Shown in pieces: positions 35,810-49,606 of a stretch of DNA of 64,000 nt. Under the pieces are notes generated by a model, which worked only from the letters and a program-made list of their open reading frames with translations, was not told the origin of the DNA and made no database searches. The stretch covers positions 13,371,736 through 13,435,735 of the forward strand of contig CM056742.1 of NCBI GenBank assembly GCA_029851415.1, given 5' to 3'. The stretch is from Eretmocerus hayati. Lineage: Eukaryota > Arthropoda > Insecta > Hymenoptera > Aphelinidae. How positions within the stretch are numbered: position 1 is the stretch's first letter; each line of letters begins with the position of its first letter. Made by a program: the position numbers and the translations under genes.

Positions 35810-38800
35810 CGTGCATGGACCTAGACATTGACCTCAGATGTTGGTGATTGCAACTGCGCTTACAGACCAGCTGTTTCCATACTGTTATACATTTGCAACT
35901 TTCCGCTTCAAGTGCAATGCATTTTCATTGAGCTGTAACCAGATCAGACTCGAACTTGTTTTATGGGCCAAACAGACAAAATCTTCATCGTGAATTTTGA
36001 AAAACCATTTTCAACCACTCATCCGGTACTCTGATAGTCAATGAACATGCTTTACGATGAGCCTAGGGCAGTATAGAACTATAGTAAATTGTAAGATTGT
36101 TAGAAGTACGCAGGAAATCATCATTGTCGAATTTATTGAACGAGAGATTCGTTGGAGTGGTCTATATTAAAAACTTCAGTTTTTTGATCAGTTTAATGAA
36201 TATTTTAAGAATTCATAGGAACTTAATTTTTTACCATGAGCTGTTGCTTTTAGGTGTAATTTTTTTAGACTCTAAGGGAGGAAAATAAAACTCTGATATA
36301 GTTTGCAAGATCGTTGCGGGTGATTGATAGTAAAAAATATAACTCTGTTAGAAAAGTTTCTGACCATATAAGATCGAGGATTTCATATTTGTACCATTAC
36401 CGTTCAACCATATACGTAGATGATCGAAATTTTGCTCTTAATTTCTCAAAAAGTTTCGTGAAGAAGTTCTAAAGATGGCAAAATGCGTAGTCTTCTGAAA
36501 TGACATATTTTTAGGTAGACCACCCATAGCAATTTTTTATATTAAATTTTGGTATCTGTGGTGGAATTATGCCAAGATGACGATATAAAATTAGGTAACC
36601 CACTCTGTCAGGGACATCAAAAGTTTGGGTTTCTGATATTAGGCTTTCCCCATAATGATTCCATTTAAATGAAGAATTTTTGTAGATGAGTAGATTTGAG
36701 AATCTTGGGGATGCCTTGCTTTTTTTTCTTATCATCAGAAATCTGTTGAGTTCATGATGCTGCACAGGATCAATCAAAGATGCAAAACTCAGCAAATGCA
36801 TTGTCTGAGCACGAATTTTTGTGGCCCGAGGCAGATGAAAGTTATCCACGTCCGATATCTAATACCCCAATGCTTGGTTGTCTCCCTCGCTACAAACAAA
36901 GACTATGCTCAAGAGTTCACTCACACGTGTTTGAAACTTCCTCTCAATTTGTTTCATGTATCCAACGTTTTTCCATTCCGCCACTAGTATGTGAGTAGTT
37001 CCGCGCGGGTCAGACCTAAAGGTCTTTGACGAGAAAGGGTCATCTCTTGAATATTTTTTCCTGACTTTTTATTCGATTCTATATGGTACAAAATATGAAC
37101 TTTTTAACACCTATAGGATCCCGAAGAAATTTTCCAGGGATCATTAACGTACATTACTTTGTTCTTTTGAATTATCTTCGACAAAAAAGTTTGGGTATTT
37201 TTTTCAATAAAATGCATATTTCTCAAACCCGTTTACAGATACAAAAATATTGTTTGCGGCATTCGAATAAGGTCTTGAAACTACTTATGGCCGTATGATG
37301 CTTGTATCTGTTATGAAATTTTCTAGAAAATTTGAAATATTTACCTGCTCATCATAACAGATAAAAGAAAAGTAGATTTTGATGCAAGACTGGAATTGTT
37401 AGTTGTACGACCCTTATGAATGATTCCGACCATCACCTCGGTTTCGATCTGGAAATCTTTCCTTTGCATCGCAAAATCAGCATCCCACCCCGTGTAATCA
37501 AAACTTAGTGATCTGCAAAATGAAATACATATGGAGCGATGAGGAGTCGTGAACATTTGTGCCGAAAGTTGAAATTCTTCAGCTCCATGAACCCCGGTGT
37601 ATGTGAAAATAGTATTACATGGCCAAAGGAAATGAAATTTTTTGCAGCTCAGAAGTTTTGAATTTCTCCCGATTCCGATGGCCATTTTCGCTTTTGCCAA
37701 ACAAATATTTTTCCTTGAATTAAAAAAAATTCTAATTCCTGAGGGTTAAAATTCTGATGATTCTGCGGTTTAATTTTTTATCATTTTGTGTAGACAGTAT
37801 GTACATCAATCGAGGCTCGGATTGAAAGCGAAACTTAATAACCCGACGAAGCTGTCGGTCTGCAGCCTTTGCGCCGCGCCGGAGAGAAATTTGCACTATA
37901 CATAAGACTCGGCATTACATTGGGTATCAACGGCCTCGTGGCATCTAAGTTCTCGTGTCTTATAACATCATGCAGCATCCGCAAGACTACTTTGTTAATT
38001 GCTCAATATGCTATACTGGCGCGGTATTGCGCTATACACAGAGTTTGGCTGATAATACCGTGACATTGCTCAGGTCTCGCAAGGACGTTGGACTCCGGAT
38101 GTGATTTCATGATCATAAGATTGGGACTGGTGGAATTTCTTGTATCACAAGTCAGACTTTGTTTTGTTCTATATATGTCTATAGAACTCGAATTGATGTA
38201 GTCTAATTGGTTCGCTAGTGGTTTTGTATGAGTCCTAGTCAAAATTCCGGTAACAAATAATGAAAAATTTTCTGAACCAGTGTAGAATCAAGATACTTCC
38301 GTCTCTTCAAACTTATTCAGATGAATGTACATGGAATTAATCTCAATGTCGATATTCCCGCGGAGGATTACAATTATATCAGATTTGAAAAAATGATTCA
38401 GAATGAGAACGTACATCAGGGAAGTTTTCATACTGAACGATCCTGATGAGGATACACAATAATTATTTGAGGGAAAGATGTTCGAGAATCATACTCTTCC
38501 ACCATCAGTCCGATTTTTCTATTTCCGATAAGATAATAACATCCGTAACTAGATGACGTTGAAGATTACCCAGTGGCTTCGAAATTTCGATCTTTTTTGC
38601 AAGGTTTTAACTGGTTCCTATTCTTAGTCAGTTTGAATATATAGAATTGGACTTTTTGACAGGTGGAGAAGCAGTTCCCGTTGACAGCTATACTACGTGG
38701 AAAACGACTTCTGGTTATTTAGCACAGTCAAGTTGTTTACACTGAAAAGTAGTTTTTCCGTTTTTTTTCTGCTTCTGCTTGGACGGGGCGGTTGGTGTAA

Positions 38801-39077
38801 ATTGTCTTGGTACAAAAAATCGCATTTACGACTTCAGAACTGTGCTCATAATTGTCGATACTTGATTTTCCTTGAAGTCATGTTGTATCTCTTTAGAACG
38901 CAGCAATTTTACACGTTAGCTACGAGACGGTGGCAATCGCAATCGTTCCCCTGTGTGAGACGAGAGCCAACGGTGATGAGGTCCGCACCCTGTGAAATTT
39001 CATGAGAGTAAATTCTTCAGTACTCCCAGAAAAGGGCAGCGAATATGATTCATTTATATGATGATAATCTAGAGTTT

Positions 39078-39134
39078 CGTCGATCTTGAAGGATGGCAAA
39101 ATTCGCCCTCCCTCAAGACCCTTCAAGATCGACG
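39078..39134. repeat. Short hairpin with 16-bp perfect arms
   Basis: TCGTCGATCTTGAAGG at 39077-39092 pairs exactly with CCTTCAAGATCGACGA at 39119-39134, around a 26-base loop. A 17-bp direct repeat, ATATGATTCATTTATAT, flanks it at about 39044 and 39184. Confidence 0.6.
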
Positions 39135-39623
39135 AGTCTTTGAGTTGCTCAGGGGCGACAAAAAAACTACCAATATTCTCTTGATATGATTCATTTATAT
39201 ACCGGGCACCCACCTATACTTGCTCTACCTTGTTTGCACCCATGGGCGTAGAGAAAGGATACGCCTCCCTGTCAACTACCAAATTTTGTGTTCAGCTTCC
39301 GGCACACGGCAAATTACCCACCCTCTCGGTGGGGAGCTGAGAGACTCATCTATTATGCTTCACTCTAGCATATGAAGGCCTCTGGAACTCTGGACAATCG
39401 TGGGAAATTGCGTGAGGGTAGCTCTGATGCCACTACGCGACGTGCACTACTCACCCTATAATTCCCATTCGGGCATTGTGGATGCCATGGCCACTTAACT
39501 GAATGCAGCTTATACTCCGCGCTCCGGCTGACGCACCTTATTGGTGGGTCCGGGTACCGTCACAACCTAGATAAGGGCCAAAGCCACGTGGGGGGCTTGT
39601 TCCAAGGTCGGCGATGACTGTCG

Positions 39624-39735
39624 CAGCGGTGTGAATCGTGTCACTCGCCATGTACAAGGAACGCGGAACCGAAGGTGGTCCAGCATATTCCACGTTCCTT
39701 ATGCATGGCGAGTGATGGAGTCACGCCACCGCTGA
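39624..39735. repeat. Hairpin of about 110 bp in a GC-richer patch
   Basis: Inner arms TCACTCGCCATG...AAGGAACG and CGTTCCTT...CATGGCGAGTGA, plus outer CAGCGGTG and CACCGCTG, close a long hairpin. It sits in a GC-richer segment (about 39240-40400) that is probably an old retroposon fragment. No ORF there is recognisable. Confidence 0.6.
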
Positions 39736-39748
39736 TGATTCGCCGCTG

Positions 39749-39880
39749 AATCTCCAAATTTGACCCCCAGGTCAAGTCTAAGGTCACCATTGGATTCCTC
39801 TTTGAAAATGCGTAAAGTTTGATTATCCATCGCAATAGTGAGTTTTGCACCCCAGTCGATTTATCCGGCACTTCTGGCGG
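39749..39880 (+). repeat. Direct repeat, unit 1 (partner 40058-40175)
   Basis: AAATTTGACCCC, AGGTCACCATTGGATTCCTC, TCCATCGCAATAGTG and GATTTATC recur in the same order about 305 bp downstream. Confidence 0.7.
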
Positions 39881-40057
39881 GTTACTGGGCATTTCTGGGC
39901 TGAAACGGGGCCCGGACGTCATTTCAGCTAGTGGCGACCTCTGGAGGTGATTCGAGAAGATCCCAAGGATACATGTTTCGACGTACAATTCTGCGTTCTT
40001 TCAGATGCCGAGGTCCAAATTATGATAAATCCTCGGAAAAGTGGAAATAACCTCCAT

Positions 40058-40175
40058 ATAACCTCAAAATTTGACCCCAAGGTCAAATCCAAGGTCACCA
40101 TTGGATTCCTCGTTGAAAATTCGTAAAGATGCCTATCCATCGCAATAGTGGATTCTGCACCCTAGTTGATTTATG
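40058..40175 (+). repeat. Direct repeat, unit 2 (partner 39749-39880)
   Basis: The second, diverged copy of the preceding block. The spacing could mark a duplicated segment or an old tandem unit. Confidence 0.7.
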
Positions 40176-42158
40176 GAGCGATTTTTGCAATCCCCGGTAA
40201 ATTCGGCGCTTTACGGACACTCCCGTGTCTGCACGGGCTCAGAAGGCTGTCCGAAGGAAACGGATCTCGGCTCCACATGGTTTGACCATCAATTTGCGTT
40301 ATTGAAAGTCCCTGTTGGACCCCGTTTTCGACCGGAGGTTCTTTACGCCCATCAGCGACCAACTTAGCTGCACTGGTGTACCGGTCGGTTCCGTCCAGCG
40401 AACTTGTTGAAGTCCCTTCTACATCAAAATTTTGGTTAAACGATCGTTTTAGCCCATTCGTGGACCATTTTTCCATGTCAATATGTCCCATTCCCCTTTT
40501 CATCGTCAATGTTCTTGATCAACATATCCCAAAGTGCATCAATTCAATAGAATCTTAGACTCTGGAGCCGCACAGGTTGTTGAATGATCTAACAATCCAG
40601 ATCAGTTTGGATTGGAGAATAGACATTTTCTCCAAGATTGATATTTTTTGTATGACATAATGTGAAAATCAATCCCACCGCACATGACAGTTTTCTTCTC
40701 CTAGAATCGAATTAGAACTGTAATCGGACACGATTCTGTCACAAAATATTCTTACGGCTTTCTAGGGTACTTATAGAAACCAAAGCACGACCACTTTGTC
40801 GGGCAGTTGTTGAGAATGATGGAATGAAAGAAAATAATGTCGATACACACGGCATTTTTATTTGAATTATCATATCCGATCAACTTAGATCCCTTAATCT
40901 ACGATGAAATTCGTCGATCAAGAAAATATATTTTTCGACAACGCATGTACGAATTTCGCGATCTTCGTATGCAGCCTTTTTATACCGGCGAGGAAAGTTG
41001 CCTGACAATAATTGGCTTGTTGTTTATTGTACGCAACGATTTCGAACAGTTGCTGTAATCGGGAGCAGTTTATATACGTAAATGTAAAGCAAGAGAAAGG
41101 ACGAACACCTGGTGGAGTACATACTTAATGTCGATATGTATATACGTGGGGTGTAATGTGTCTCTTTCACCGACTATACTATGGTGTGTAACATGGCAAT
41201 CGTAGTTGGATTTTACGCGTCATTATCGGATAAATTTACACGGATGTATGCCCTTATTGGTCAGACTGTTTGAGATGTCTTGATTTTGCTATGGGATTTT
41301 ATGTGTAACTATTATGAGAGCTATATTTTCCTTATACTGTTTCCTGTTTATTTGTACGAGGATGAGACGAGTGCAGTCATCTAGTTGTTATGAAATGAAG
41401 TCAGATATTACGGGGTTTAATTGACTCGGTTATGAAGATAATGATGCTACTTTGGATATTTTTATTCACGATGCCGAGATCATTTCGTTGTGTTTACGAC
41501 TTTTTTTCCAATAATCGAGCCAATGATTTAGCGTCATTTAAAATTGATGTTCTTAGAGTCACTTCATTGCAGATGTGCATCTTACACACTAAAAAGTTGA
41601 TCGAACCAGGAATACCTTAATGATTGTGGTGTTATCTCATTCTTCAAACCGTCCAGGAAGTAATACATTTTTTGTTTTTTCGGCGTAAAGGTTGAGATCT
41701 GACACAGACGTGAAAACACGATTGAGGAGTTGATTCGACCTCAATGTATTTTCTATATAAGAATCAAGCCTTGTACAAAAACCCTTTAGTGTAACAAGAT
41801 TTTCGATATGAAAATGCCCAAATTTTGGTCTTTTAGCATAAGTTGTCCAAAGAATTGTTACATTTTTTATTTCCTATTGCTACAAACGTATAATAGGCCA
41901 CATTATGAATAACCTATTTTCTTCTTCACTGAGCTCAGAAAATTTTTGATCTGGAATTGAACGGGTCTTGAGTGAGAGTTAGGAAACCCTTTATTCTACA
42001 AAATGTATCATCAAAACCCCAGCATTTTACGTAAAATATCTCTCAGCAAATTGAGAACGAGAAGGTTCGTGATGATCAAAAAGATTTTTTTGACACACTG
42101 TGCGAAAAAGTAACTTTTCCGCACTGATTTTCCACTTTTTGTCACAGTTTGTCAAAAA

Positions 42159-42296
42159 ATAGTATTCGATACACGGGTGTAAAACTTATTATTCCCATCC
42201 TCGTGATGATTCCGACCCTCGCCTACGGCTCGGGCCGGAAACCCATCACTCGGACGCGAAAAAAAAGTTTTCCACCCTTGTATCGAAATGTACTAT
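42159..42296. repeat. Dispersed GC-tip hairpin, copy 5
   Basis: Close to copy 2, with CTCGCCTACGGCTCGGGCC at the tip. The preceding GCACTGATTTTCCACTTT is also shared with the flank of copy 2, so the repeated unit is longer than the hairpin. Confidence 0.75.
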
Positions 42297-42955
42297 TATT
42301 GAATAATGTGAGAGTACCCAACATGCCTCTGTGCCCGATTTGCACTACTCAAACTTTTCGCAAATTTTTTTTTTCTACGTTCGTTATCTTGAAATATGAT
42401 GGAATGAGTGATTTGGACCAGCCCCGACTGATTTTTTCGTTCTTCTGAGATTTTATAGTGACTTTTGCATTTCTCATATCCGCACAGCTAAGAAACCGCC
42501 GAGAAAATTCCATTCAGTAAGGCTGGAGCTAAAAAATGTGGCTTTCGATTCATTTTTTTGAAACCTTCAAAATCCTCTTCTCAGAGTTGCAAAGATCGAA
42601 TTTGGAGCGATTTTATGAGGAAAATACGGAGACCATGTGTAAAACATGATGGCCAACACATGAGTGTATCCAAAAATGCCCAAAATGCCCAATGGCGTAC
42701 AGTATGACTCTTTTACGACTCAGAATTTGTTTATTACGTCAAAATAAGACAAAAATAGTGTTATGAACCAACAAAATGCTGTAAATGTGGTTGCACGCCG
42801 ATAAAAACGGTTTTGAGTGGGGCAAGTTAGGTACACACTTTTGTAAATCCTCAAAAATCACTTCACAGGGAAATTATGATAGCTCAGCCCTGGTCGACCA
42901 AAATTAATTTTACTTCAGTTCATTTCAAAGGTCTTGAAACTAATTTCGAAATGAC

Positions 42956-43098
42956 TTAACACGTTCGTTGTGCCGGGATCTACCGGTGGGTCCCACTTTC
43001 CTTCTCTATCTGCGGCAGATTTTCGGTATATTTCACCAGTGGAACCCACCGCACACAAGGAAGGAAGTGCAATTTCCGTCGTCACAGCGAACGTGTTG
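42956..43098. mobile_element. piggyBac-like MITE of about 140 bp
   Basis: The left end is TTAA followed by CACGTTCGTTGTG, and the right end is CACAGCGAACGTG. The interior has CTACCGGTGGGTCCC and a CACCAGTGGAACCCACC inverse. The right flank is TTGG rather than TTAA. Related wording occurs near 11137, 12868 and 34135. Confidence 0.55.
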
Positions 43099-46000
43099 GA
43101 CGACGTTGAAAAATTTTAATGTGGGCCAAAGTTTTTAAGAAAATGGGTCAATAGGTCAAGTTGGGCACACTTACTCCATGTCGAGTGCTTGATTCAGAGG
43201 AATATGGTGCTTCCGAGTATAATCTTAACCAATGCAATTTCTCATACTTTTCCAAAATTTTCATTTGAATTATGAAAGAAATGAATTCCGAGGAGTTCGA
43301 ATGTTAGAAATTTCCTCAAACAATCGAGGATCCAGAAAATTTCATTGTATCTATCAACAATACACGCATATAATAGTATGCATCCGGAAAATAAATGCAC
43401 ACCAATTTCAAGCTCAAAATGCTCAATCAATGGAGATATTCAAATTTTGTATTAAATCAACCTGCGCACGTGTATTCCAGTTTACTCATTGTAAAATATC
43501 GCACCCTCATTGTACGAGAAATTCTCGAGCATCAGACTCGTATATGTACACTGAACGATATGACGCTGCAAAAATTTTCTCTAAACTTGGGTCAGCAGTG
43601 ACATACATATAGTATATGCGTTCACAAGAACGTGCGAATCGACGACGACACTATTTTGTATGAGAGAGCAGCATCACCTTAAGAACTGAAAAAAAAGAGT
43701 AAATTGCGATGCAACGTAAAAAAATTGTAATTGTAAACTCTTCCTGTTCATATCTAACCTTGCAAACTGTCTGATTTTTAAATTAAAAATCTCACGAGCA
43801 AAGTTCAATTTTTCCTCAAATTATAAAGCGTATTACGTTATACTTACGATGTGCACCACGCAATACACACGAAGAGTCACATTCTCGAAGCTTTTTGTTG
43901 ATTTGCAAACGTCCTCTTTAACGTTCTGTGTGACTTTTTGTGATATTTACGTCTATGATCGATTTGAAGATAAATTTTTGAAAGCAATAGGTTTTGAGTC
44001 TTTGATTGATGCATTCAGATGAGAAAAAGTGAATGACGTCGGAATTTTGCATTGTAGGAGAAGAAATGTTTCTCGATGCCTTTTTTATTTGTGGGTGTCA
44101 TCGAAACTTTATATGATGATTGATTCTGATTTGAGAATGATACTGAATTTTCCATGAGGAATGAAAATCCGGATCAGACTCTCGAGAGTTTGACGTTATG
44201 CACGTGAGACTCTGCAGTAGAAACAGACGAGCATGCTCAGACATGAGCGCAGTGCTTTTTCAAAAATTCTGATCCAGTTCTGATCTCTGATATCAGTCAC
44301 CGAATACTTATTTTAAATAATTTATATCCTAGGGAATTCTAGTTCATTGGGATAAGTTCTGGGTGAGTAGATCGAGGACATTTTCCTGAGAAAATCCGTA
44401 GAAAAACAGCTACACGTGATGAGGGCACATTTGAAACTGAACAACTGAAGAAAGAACTCTAAAAAAGTTGTAAATAGCCTCCTCATATCTGCATAATTCC
44501 AAAAACATGGAAAAACTGTTCTAGATGCTCACTTGTTTTAGAAAAAGATGATACGTCTAATGATACTTTCAATTTTTATTTGTTTATTCGTATGTATGAC
44601 CAATTCATTGATCTACAAAATATGACATGGAAGAATTTTATCTAAAATATCATCAGCCTAACAAGTATTTATTGATCCATAGTTGAAATGCAAAAAGGTT
44701 CCGACTTATGTACGATTGTGATTGTAATTTAGGGCAGCATCGATCAATGGCAGCTGTCAGAATATTACATTTGTCAATCGCAAAAAGGAAAAGAAAGTTT
44801 CAATTTTCCGTAGTGGTCCCTAGAATTGTACTATTCGCGGAGAAGACGGTTCCACAACCATCTTGGTCAATAAGTTTGTCTGGAAACTGATTTCCAAGAA
44901 CATTTCAATCGTGTTGATCATGGATTCCTTGATTATGCGACGATTACCCTCAGTTATTCCAAATTCTCACAATGTAAAATGCGAGAAAAAAAATCCTTCC
45001 GTCCCCCGGGAAAAATTGGGGACAAGTGAAGAAATTCGAAGAATAATGGTTCGATGACGAATGAAAAAAAGTCAAACAAATTTTCAATGTCGTGAAATTG
45101 TATATTCTGACAAATCCAAATCATTTATGGGATTGATAATGATTTCCTGCAATAACAAATACCGGAAGTGCTGATAAGATGGGTGTCTATGTCCGAAAAA
45201 AATTTTATGGAAGACTGTGACGTTTCTGAAACTAGCTGAGGTGTAGAACTATAACAAGATTCATTCTAGAATCATAACAGTCTTGTCGTCAAACACTTAT
45301 GATTTTATCAAAAACGCTCTGATTATCGTCTTAGCATCATTACAGTCTACACAAAATCAAATTTAACGATAAGTGCACACTGGCTATATAATTTTATCAA
45401 TCGATAATTAACAAAAACTCGAGAGCATCGCCGCAAAATCTTGAAGGATGGAAAATAATAAGAAGAGATCTACCGACTCTCATTGTAAAAAAGTGGATTA
45501 GTTTTTTATCAACTAGATCTTGATTTGAATTTAAAATCAATACCCGCGATGCGCGCTTGACTCTTTTGCTCAAATGCAACGCAAACAGGTACGATATATA
45601 CATACATATTTGTATTGCGCAAATGTCGCGCGCGCTACTTATGCGACTCTTTTCGTTACGAAAGCACATCTTTCGGCAATGTTTGGTCAATGCAAATATT
45701 TCTTTCCTTCGTTATACCGTAAAATTCTCGTGACTCTCATCAGGATAGACTATCGTTTCTTTGGGTATATTGTGTATCCGTTATCAGTTTTGCACTGTGG
45801 TTCTTCTTGGTTCTCGTGAATTCTACGTATTGTGCGTATATGACATTCGAGACGAGTACAGATTTTTTTTTCCTTGAAATGAAATGTCTCCTCTGGTTTG
45901 AGAATGTATGAAAAAAAGTGTGAAAAGTTTCTCCGTGGAGCTGACAATATTGCTGTGAAATTCACTCATTCACATATTTTCGTTTTCACTTGAAAGAATG

Positions 46001-46420
46001 GACGGTATGGATTGCAGCGTTTTGATAAATTTTATTGATAGCGAATTTTCATTTACTTCGGTACAATATTTTGTGAATTTGAATTTCGGATTGATCGCGG
46101 TTCGTTGATGAATGATGCCTTCATCTTAATCAAAACAATTCCAGTGAAATTATTGAACCCGGAAATCAAAGGAGCTAGTATAGGTTCCCTTACAAGAGCA
46201 AAAATGTTGGTTTTAGCAAACCGAGTGATATTTTTTGGTTAGAGCCGAAGGAGAGGGTCGAAACTATGACAAGGATCCAAAATTCACCCTGCCGAGTGTC
46301 GAACATTTTTTCATCATCTGCGCAAATTGCATTTTCGATTTTTTCCCACACAGATAATGAAATAGCAGTTTTTAACCCTTTGCGGCATGTGACGACACCT
46401 GAATTTGCGCTCGGAATGTA

Positions 46421-47574
46421 CAGGGTGTTTCAAAAGTAATATAGGTATATTTCCCCGCATGGGGCTGATGGGAGCATTTCGGATTTTAGATCGGATGATT
46501 ATTTTTTCTATTCCTTTCATGACGAATGGATTCTATCGAGATCAGAATTTTTTGAAGAAGAGCCTTTCCCACAAAACCCGATTGAGAATCACCAACCTAG
46601 CACTGACGCAGTACCAGTCAAATACTTATGCGGTACTTCCACGACAGTTCTATAGGATTTGAGTAGTACCGCGACAGCACTATATAGCGCGGTAGTATAT
46701 CACTTGGAGACTGATACGGGACCTTTGCGACACTTATTCAGAACTTGAGTGGTACCGCAATAGTACTAGGGCGGTAGTAACAGTTCAAGACTGATACGGC
46801 ACCTCTGCAACACCTTTCCGGGACTCGAATGGTACCGCGACAGTTCTAGTCCAGCGGTACCGTTTCAAGACTGATGGTACGGAGGCTTTGCGAAACTTTG
46901 TTGAAACTAGAATGGTACTACAGTGAAACCTGTATACATTGGACACCTCCGGTTCAAGGACAAAGTGTCCAAAGTGAACAGATAGCCAAAGTATAGAGGG
47001 GAAACTATGTACATGTAATGTAGCTATTTGATGCTCAAGAGCATGGCCAATGTACGCTATCAGGCCAATGTACAGAGGTGGCCAATCTAACAGGTTTCAC
47101 TGTACAAGATTACCAGTGCAGAGGTATCGATTCAACACTCATATGATAAATTCTGCAACACTTTTTCGGGACTCGAATGATACCACAAAAGTACTAGTAC
47201 AGTCGTATCATCAGTCTGACGAACCAGCCATGTCAGTCTTGAATTGGTGCTCCTACGCTAGTACTGTTGTGGTACCATCCAAGTTCCGAAAGAGTGTCAT
47301 AAAGCTCTTATATATCAAACTCGAAATGTTACTATAGTGTAGTAATACTGTCGCAGTACCGCTCAAATCCTGTAGAACTGTCACGGAAGTGACGCATGAG
47401 TCTTGGACTGGTACTGCATCAGTACCAGGTTGGTGACTTTTGATCGAATTTTGGGGAAAACGCTCTACTTCGAAGAATTCTGATTCACCATTGAGGGGAA
47501 AAAAATTATCCAATCTGAAATTTGAAGTACTTCCACCCCATAAAGGGGAAATGAACTCTTTTTGGAACACCCTG
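46421..47574. mobile_element. TA-flanked element with internal tandem GGTACCG repeats
   Basis: The ends CAGGGTGTTTCAAAAGTAAT and its imperfect inverse (ending GGAACACCCTG) are bordered by TA. Between them are degenerate units of roughly 65-80 bp, each carrying ACTGATACGG, a CGACA or GCAACA block and TGGTACCGCGACAG-type wording. No transposase is found. A second element is inserted inside. Confidence 0.7.
46921..47102. mobile_element. pogo/Tigger-like MITE (182 bp), nested
   Basis: The ends CAGTGAAACCTGTATACATT and TAACAGGTTTCACTG are flanked by TA on both sides, a hallmark of the pogo group. It lies inside the 46421-47574 element, so it inserted later. Confidence 0.75.
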
Positions 47575-47887
47575 TATATATAAATGGCGATTAAACAAAG
47601 ATGGAGCAATGAAATGACAAAATTCTTGCCAGGAAGCATGATTATTGGAATCGAGTTAAAATTCGTCAAAGAAAAATGTGTGCATGTCAGGGTTAAGACA
47701 TGGTTAGTGTGGTCTTCGCATCCTCGTGATAATTCCAACCCTGCACGCCCCCGAATCTGACTGTAAAATATCACTCCGTGTGCAAACGCCTACATTCTAT
47801 TCCTCGTATCACTATCAGCAAGTATCGTTCCAATCAGCTACTTAAGAAAGGAAATTGACAAAGTCTAATTTTTCTACGGGTTATGTA

Positions 47888-48010
47888 GTATTTTCTGATA
47901 CGAGGGTGTGAAGTTTGTCTTTGCTTTTAGCGTGATTGTTTTCGGCCCGAGCCTTGGCGAGGTTCGAAATATCACGAGTAAAGCAAAACACGCCCGAGTG
48001 TCGAAATAAG
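47888..48010. repeat. Dispersed GC-tip hairpin, copy 8 (degenerate copies at about 46210 and 47715)
   Basis: TTTCGGCCCGAGCC, then TTGGCGAGGTTCG, ATCACGAGTAAAGC and CGAGTGTCGAAAT follow the family order. Weaker relatives occur at about 46210-46310 and 47710-47790. Confidence 0.6.
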
Positions 48011-49462
48011 TTTTTCGCACGACCGTGCATAAAGCACGTACGTTACGCACGGCAGGTCTCATTTTTTGCACGCTCAGTCGAGCGAAAAATAGCATACGAC
48101 ATGCCGACGCAAAACTTGGAGTTGAATCTTTGTGTCAGGCTAGAGAGACTCACTTGGGATGTAAGATCTTTGACTTCTTGTCGATGAATCATGAACAACT
48201 AATACTCACAACCAGCGGGAATGTGACAGAAATTCTGGTCAGGTTCCTCGAAAATTGTAAGAAATCATGGATTACTCGAAATCAAGGATGATTTTGTGTT
48301 TGTAATACTGCCCGTAAACTTGATCAAAAAATTAGTTCTCACGATTTTGATCATGCCAATTTTACATAAAAAAAACTCATACAATTCCATCAAGAACCAT
48401 TTTGCAGCAATCAATATATCCAATAAACAGGATCGCACTCAGTGGTAGCTTAAAAAAACGTTCTTCATTTTCTTTGTCGTCATAATCTTGGATGGGACTT
48501 TCTTCCGGCTTCTGATATGATTGGGAAAAAAATATTCTAACGCATCGATTACGCATTGATCTGCAAAGCAAATTTCAAACGATCGACTCTATGAAAGACT
48601 GGAAATTGCCACAAGGTGAGCGATTAACTGGAGATCGTTATTATTTAGCCAACGACTCACGTGAACATGCGTGTTGTAAGTGCACGAGACTCGGTCAGTT
48701 CAAGGAGTTCTTTGACGCGATTGGATGAATTCTTTTTTTTTTGATACCCAACATATAGATAGAAGATCGTCTTGAACTCTGAAGAGCGTAATACCTCTGA
48801 CGTTTAGGGATGATGTTTGCTGGAACTGAAATGATTGATTGACAAAAAAAAACATTGGCGATCAAGTATTTTCTTTCAAAGTATTTTGTCAACCGTGCCG
48901 AGTTAAATCGAAAATTTTTATCAAAAGTGGCTGGAATGATAAAAAAAAGGAAATTTCTTCGTTCAAGGCAACCAAAGTGATGGACTGCCGGCTATAACCC
49001 GCAAAGAATCCATGATTTCGATTTAAATTGAATGAAAACAACAGTTTTCAATTCTGTAAAGACCGGACTGATTCTAATTGGTGGATGTACTGGTCGTCGT
49101 TAGGTCTTCTTGGGTACGGTCATCGTTTCATCAAAGGCCTATCTTGGAACGATTTCTACTTTGCTGAAAGATGAAATGGTTCTGAATCATTTTTCAACCC
49201 CCCCCCCTCTTCCCCGAATCCTTGAGCTCATAATTAGAAGTTGAAGCCAATCAATTGCTTTGAATTCAGAGATGAATACAATTGGATATTTATCGCTCTA
49301 CTCATGCCATATCAGTAAAAAAATTATCAAATTCTTTATTCACTATCTTTGACTCAACAATTGCAACTCATCACCCCCTTAGTATTAACAATGAACCTAA
49401 AATGATCAAAAGTCCACGTTTGCGCAGGAAATATGTAGAGCATGATCCATCTACACATCCAT

Positions 49463-49606
49463 TCGCGTATAATGTTCAAGTTTGAAGTGAACTACACGGA
49501 ATTTGAATGGGAATACTTCGAAAATCTTATGGATTATTTCATATTGCCTGTTCCACTTCAAAAACAAGACGCATATGGATGCTGTGTGAAAAATGGAGAG
49601 AGTTAT
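49463..49606 (+). CDS. Unassigned short ORF (about 47 codons)
   Basis: An ATG opens MFKFEVNYTEFEWEYFENL and runs on through a cysteine pair to a stop at about 49606. The aromatic and acidic composition looks more protein-like than the surrounding noise. However, no splice partner, promoter or family is recognised. It may be an exon remnant. Confidence 0.12.

Noticed and set aside
37341..37700. 119-codon minus ORF and a neighbouring 112-codon ORF at 36511-36849
   Set aside because: No recognisable domain and no splice structure. Part of the region resembles a degenerate dispersed hairpin copy.
49043..49167. Open stretch reading DRTDSNWWMYWSSLGLL
   Set aside because: Protein-like in places, but without a family, start or splice partner.
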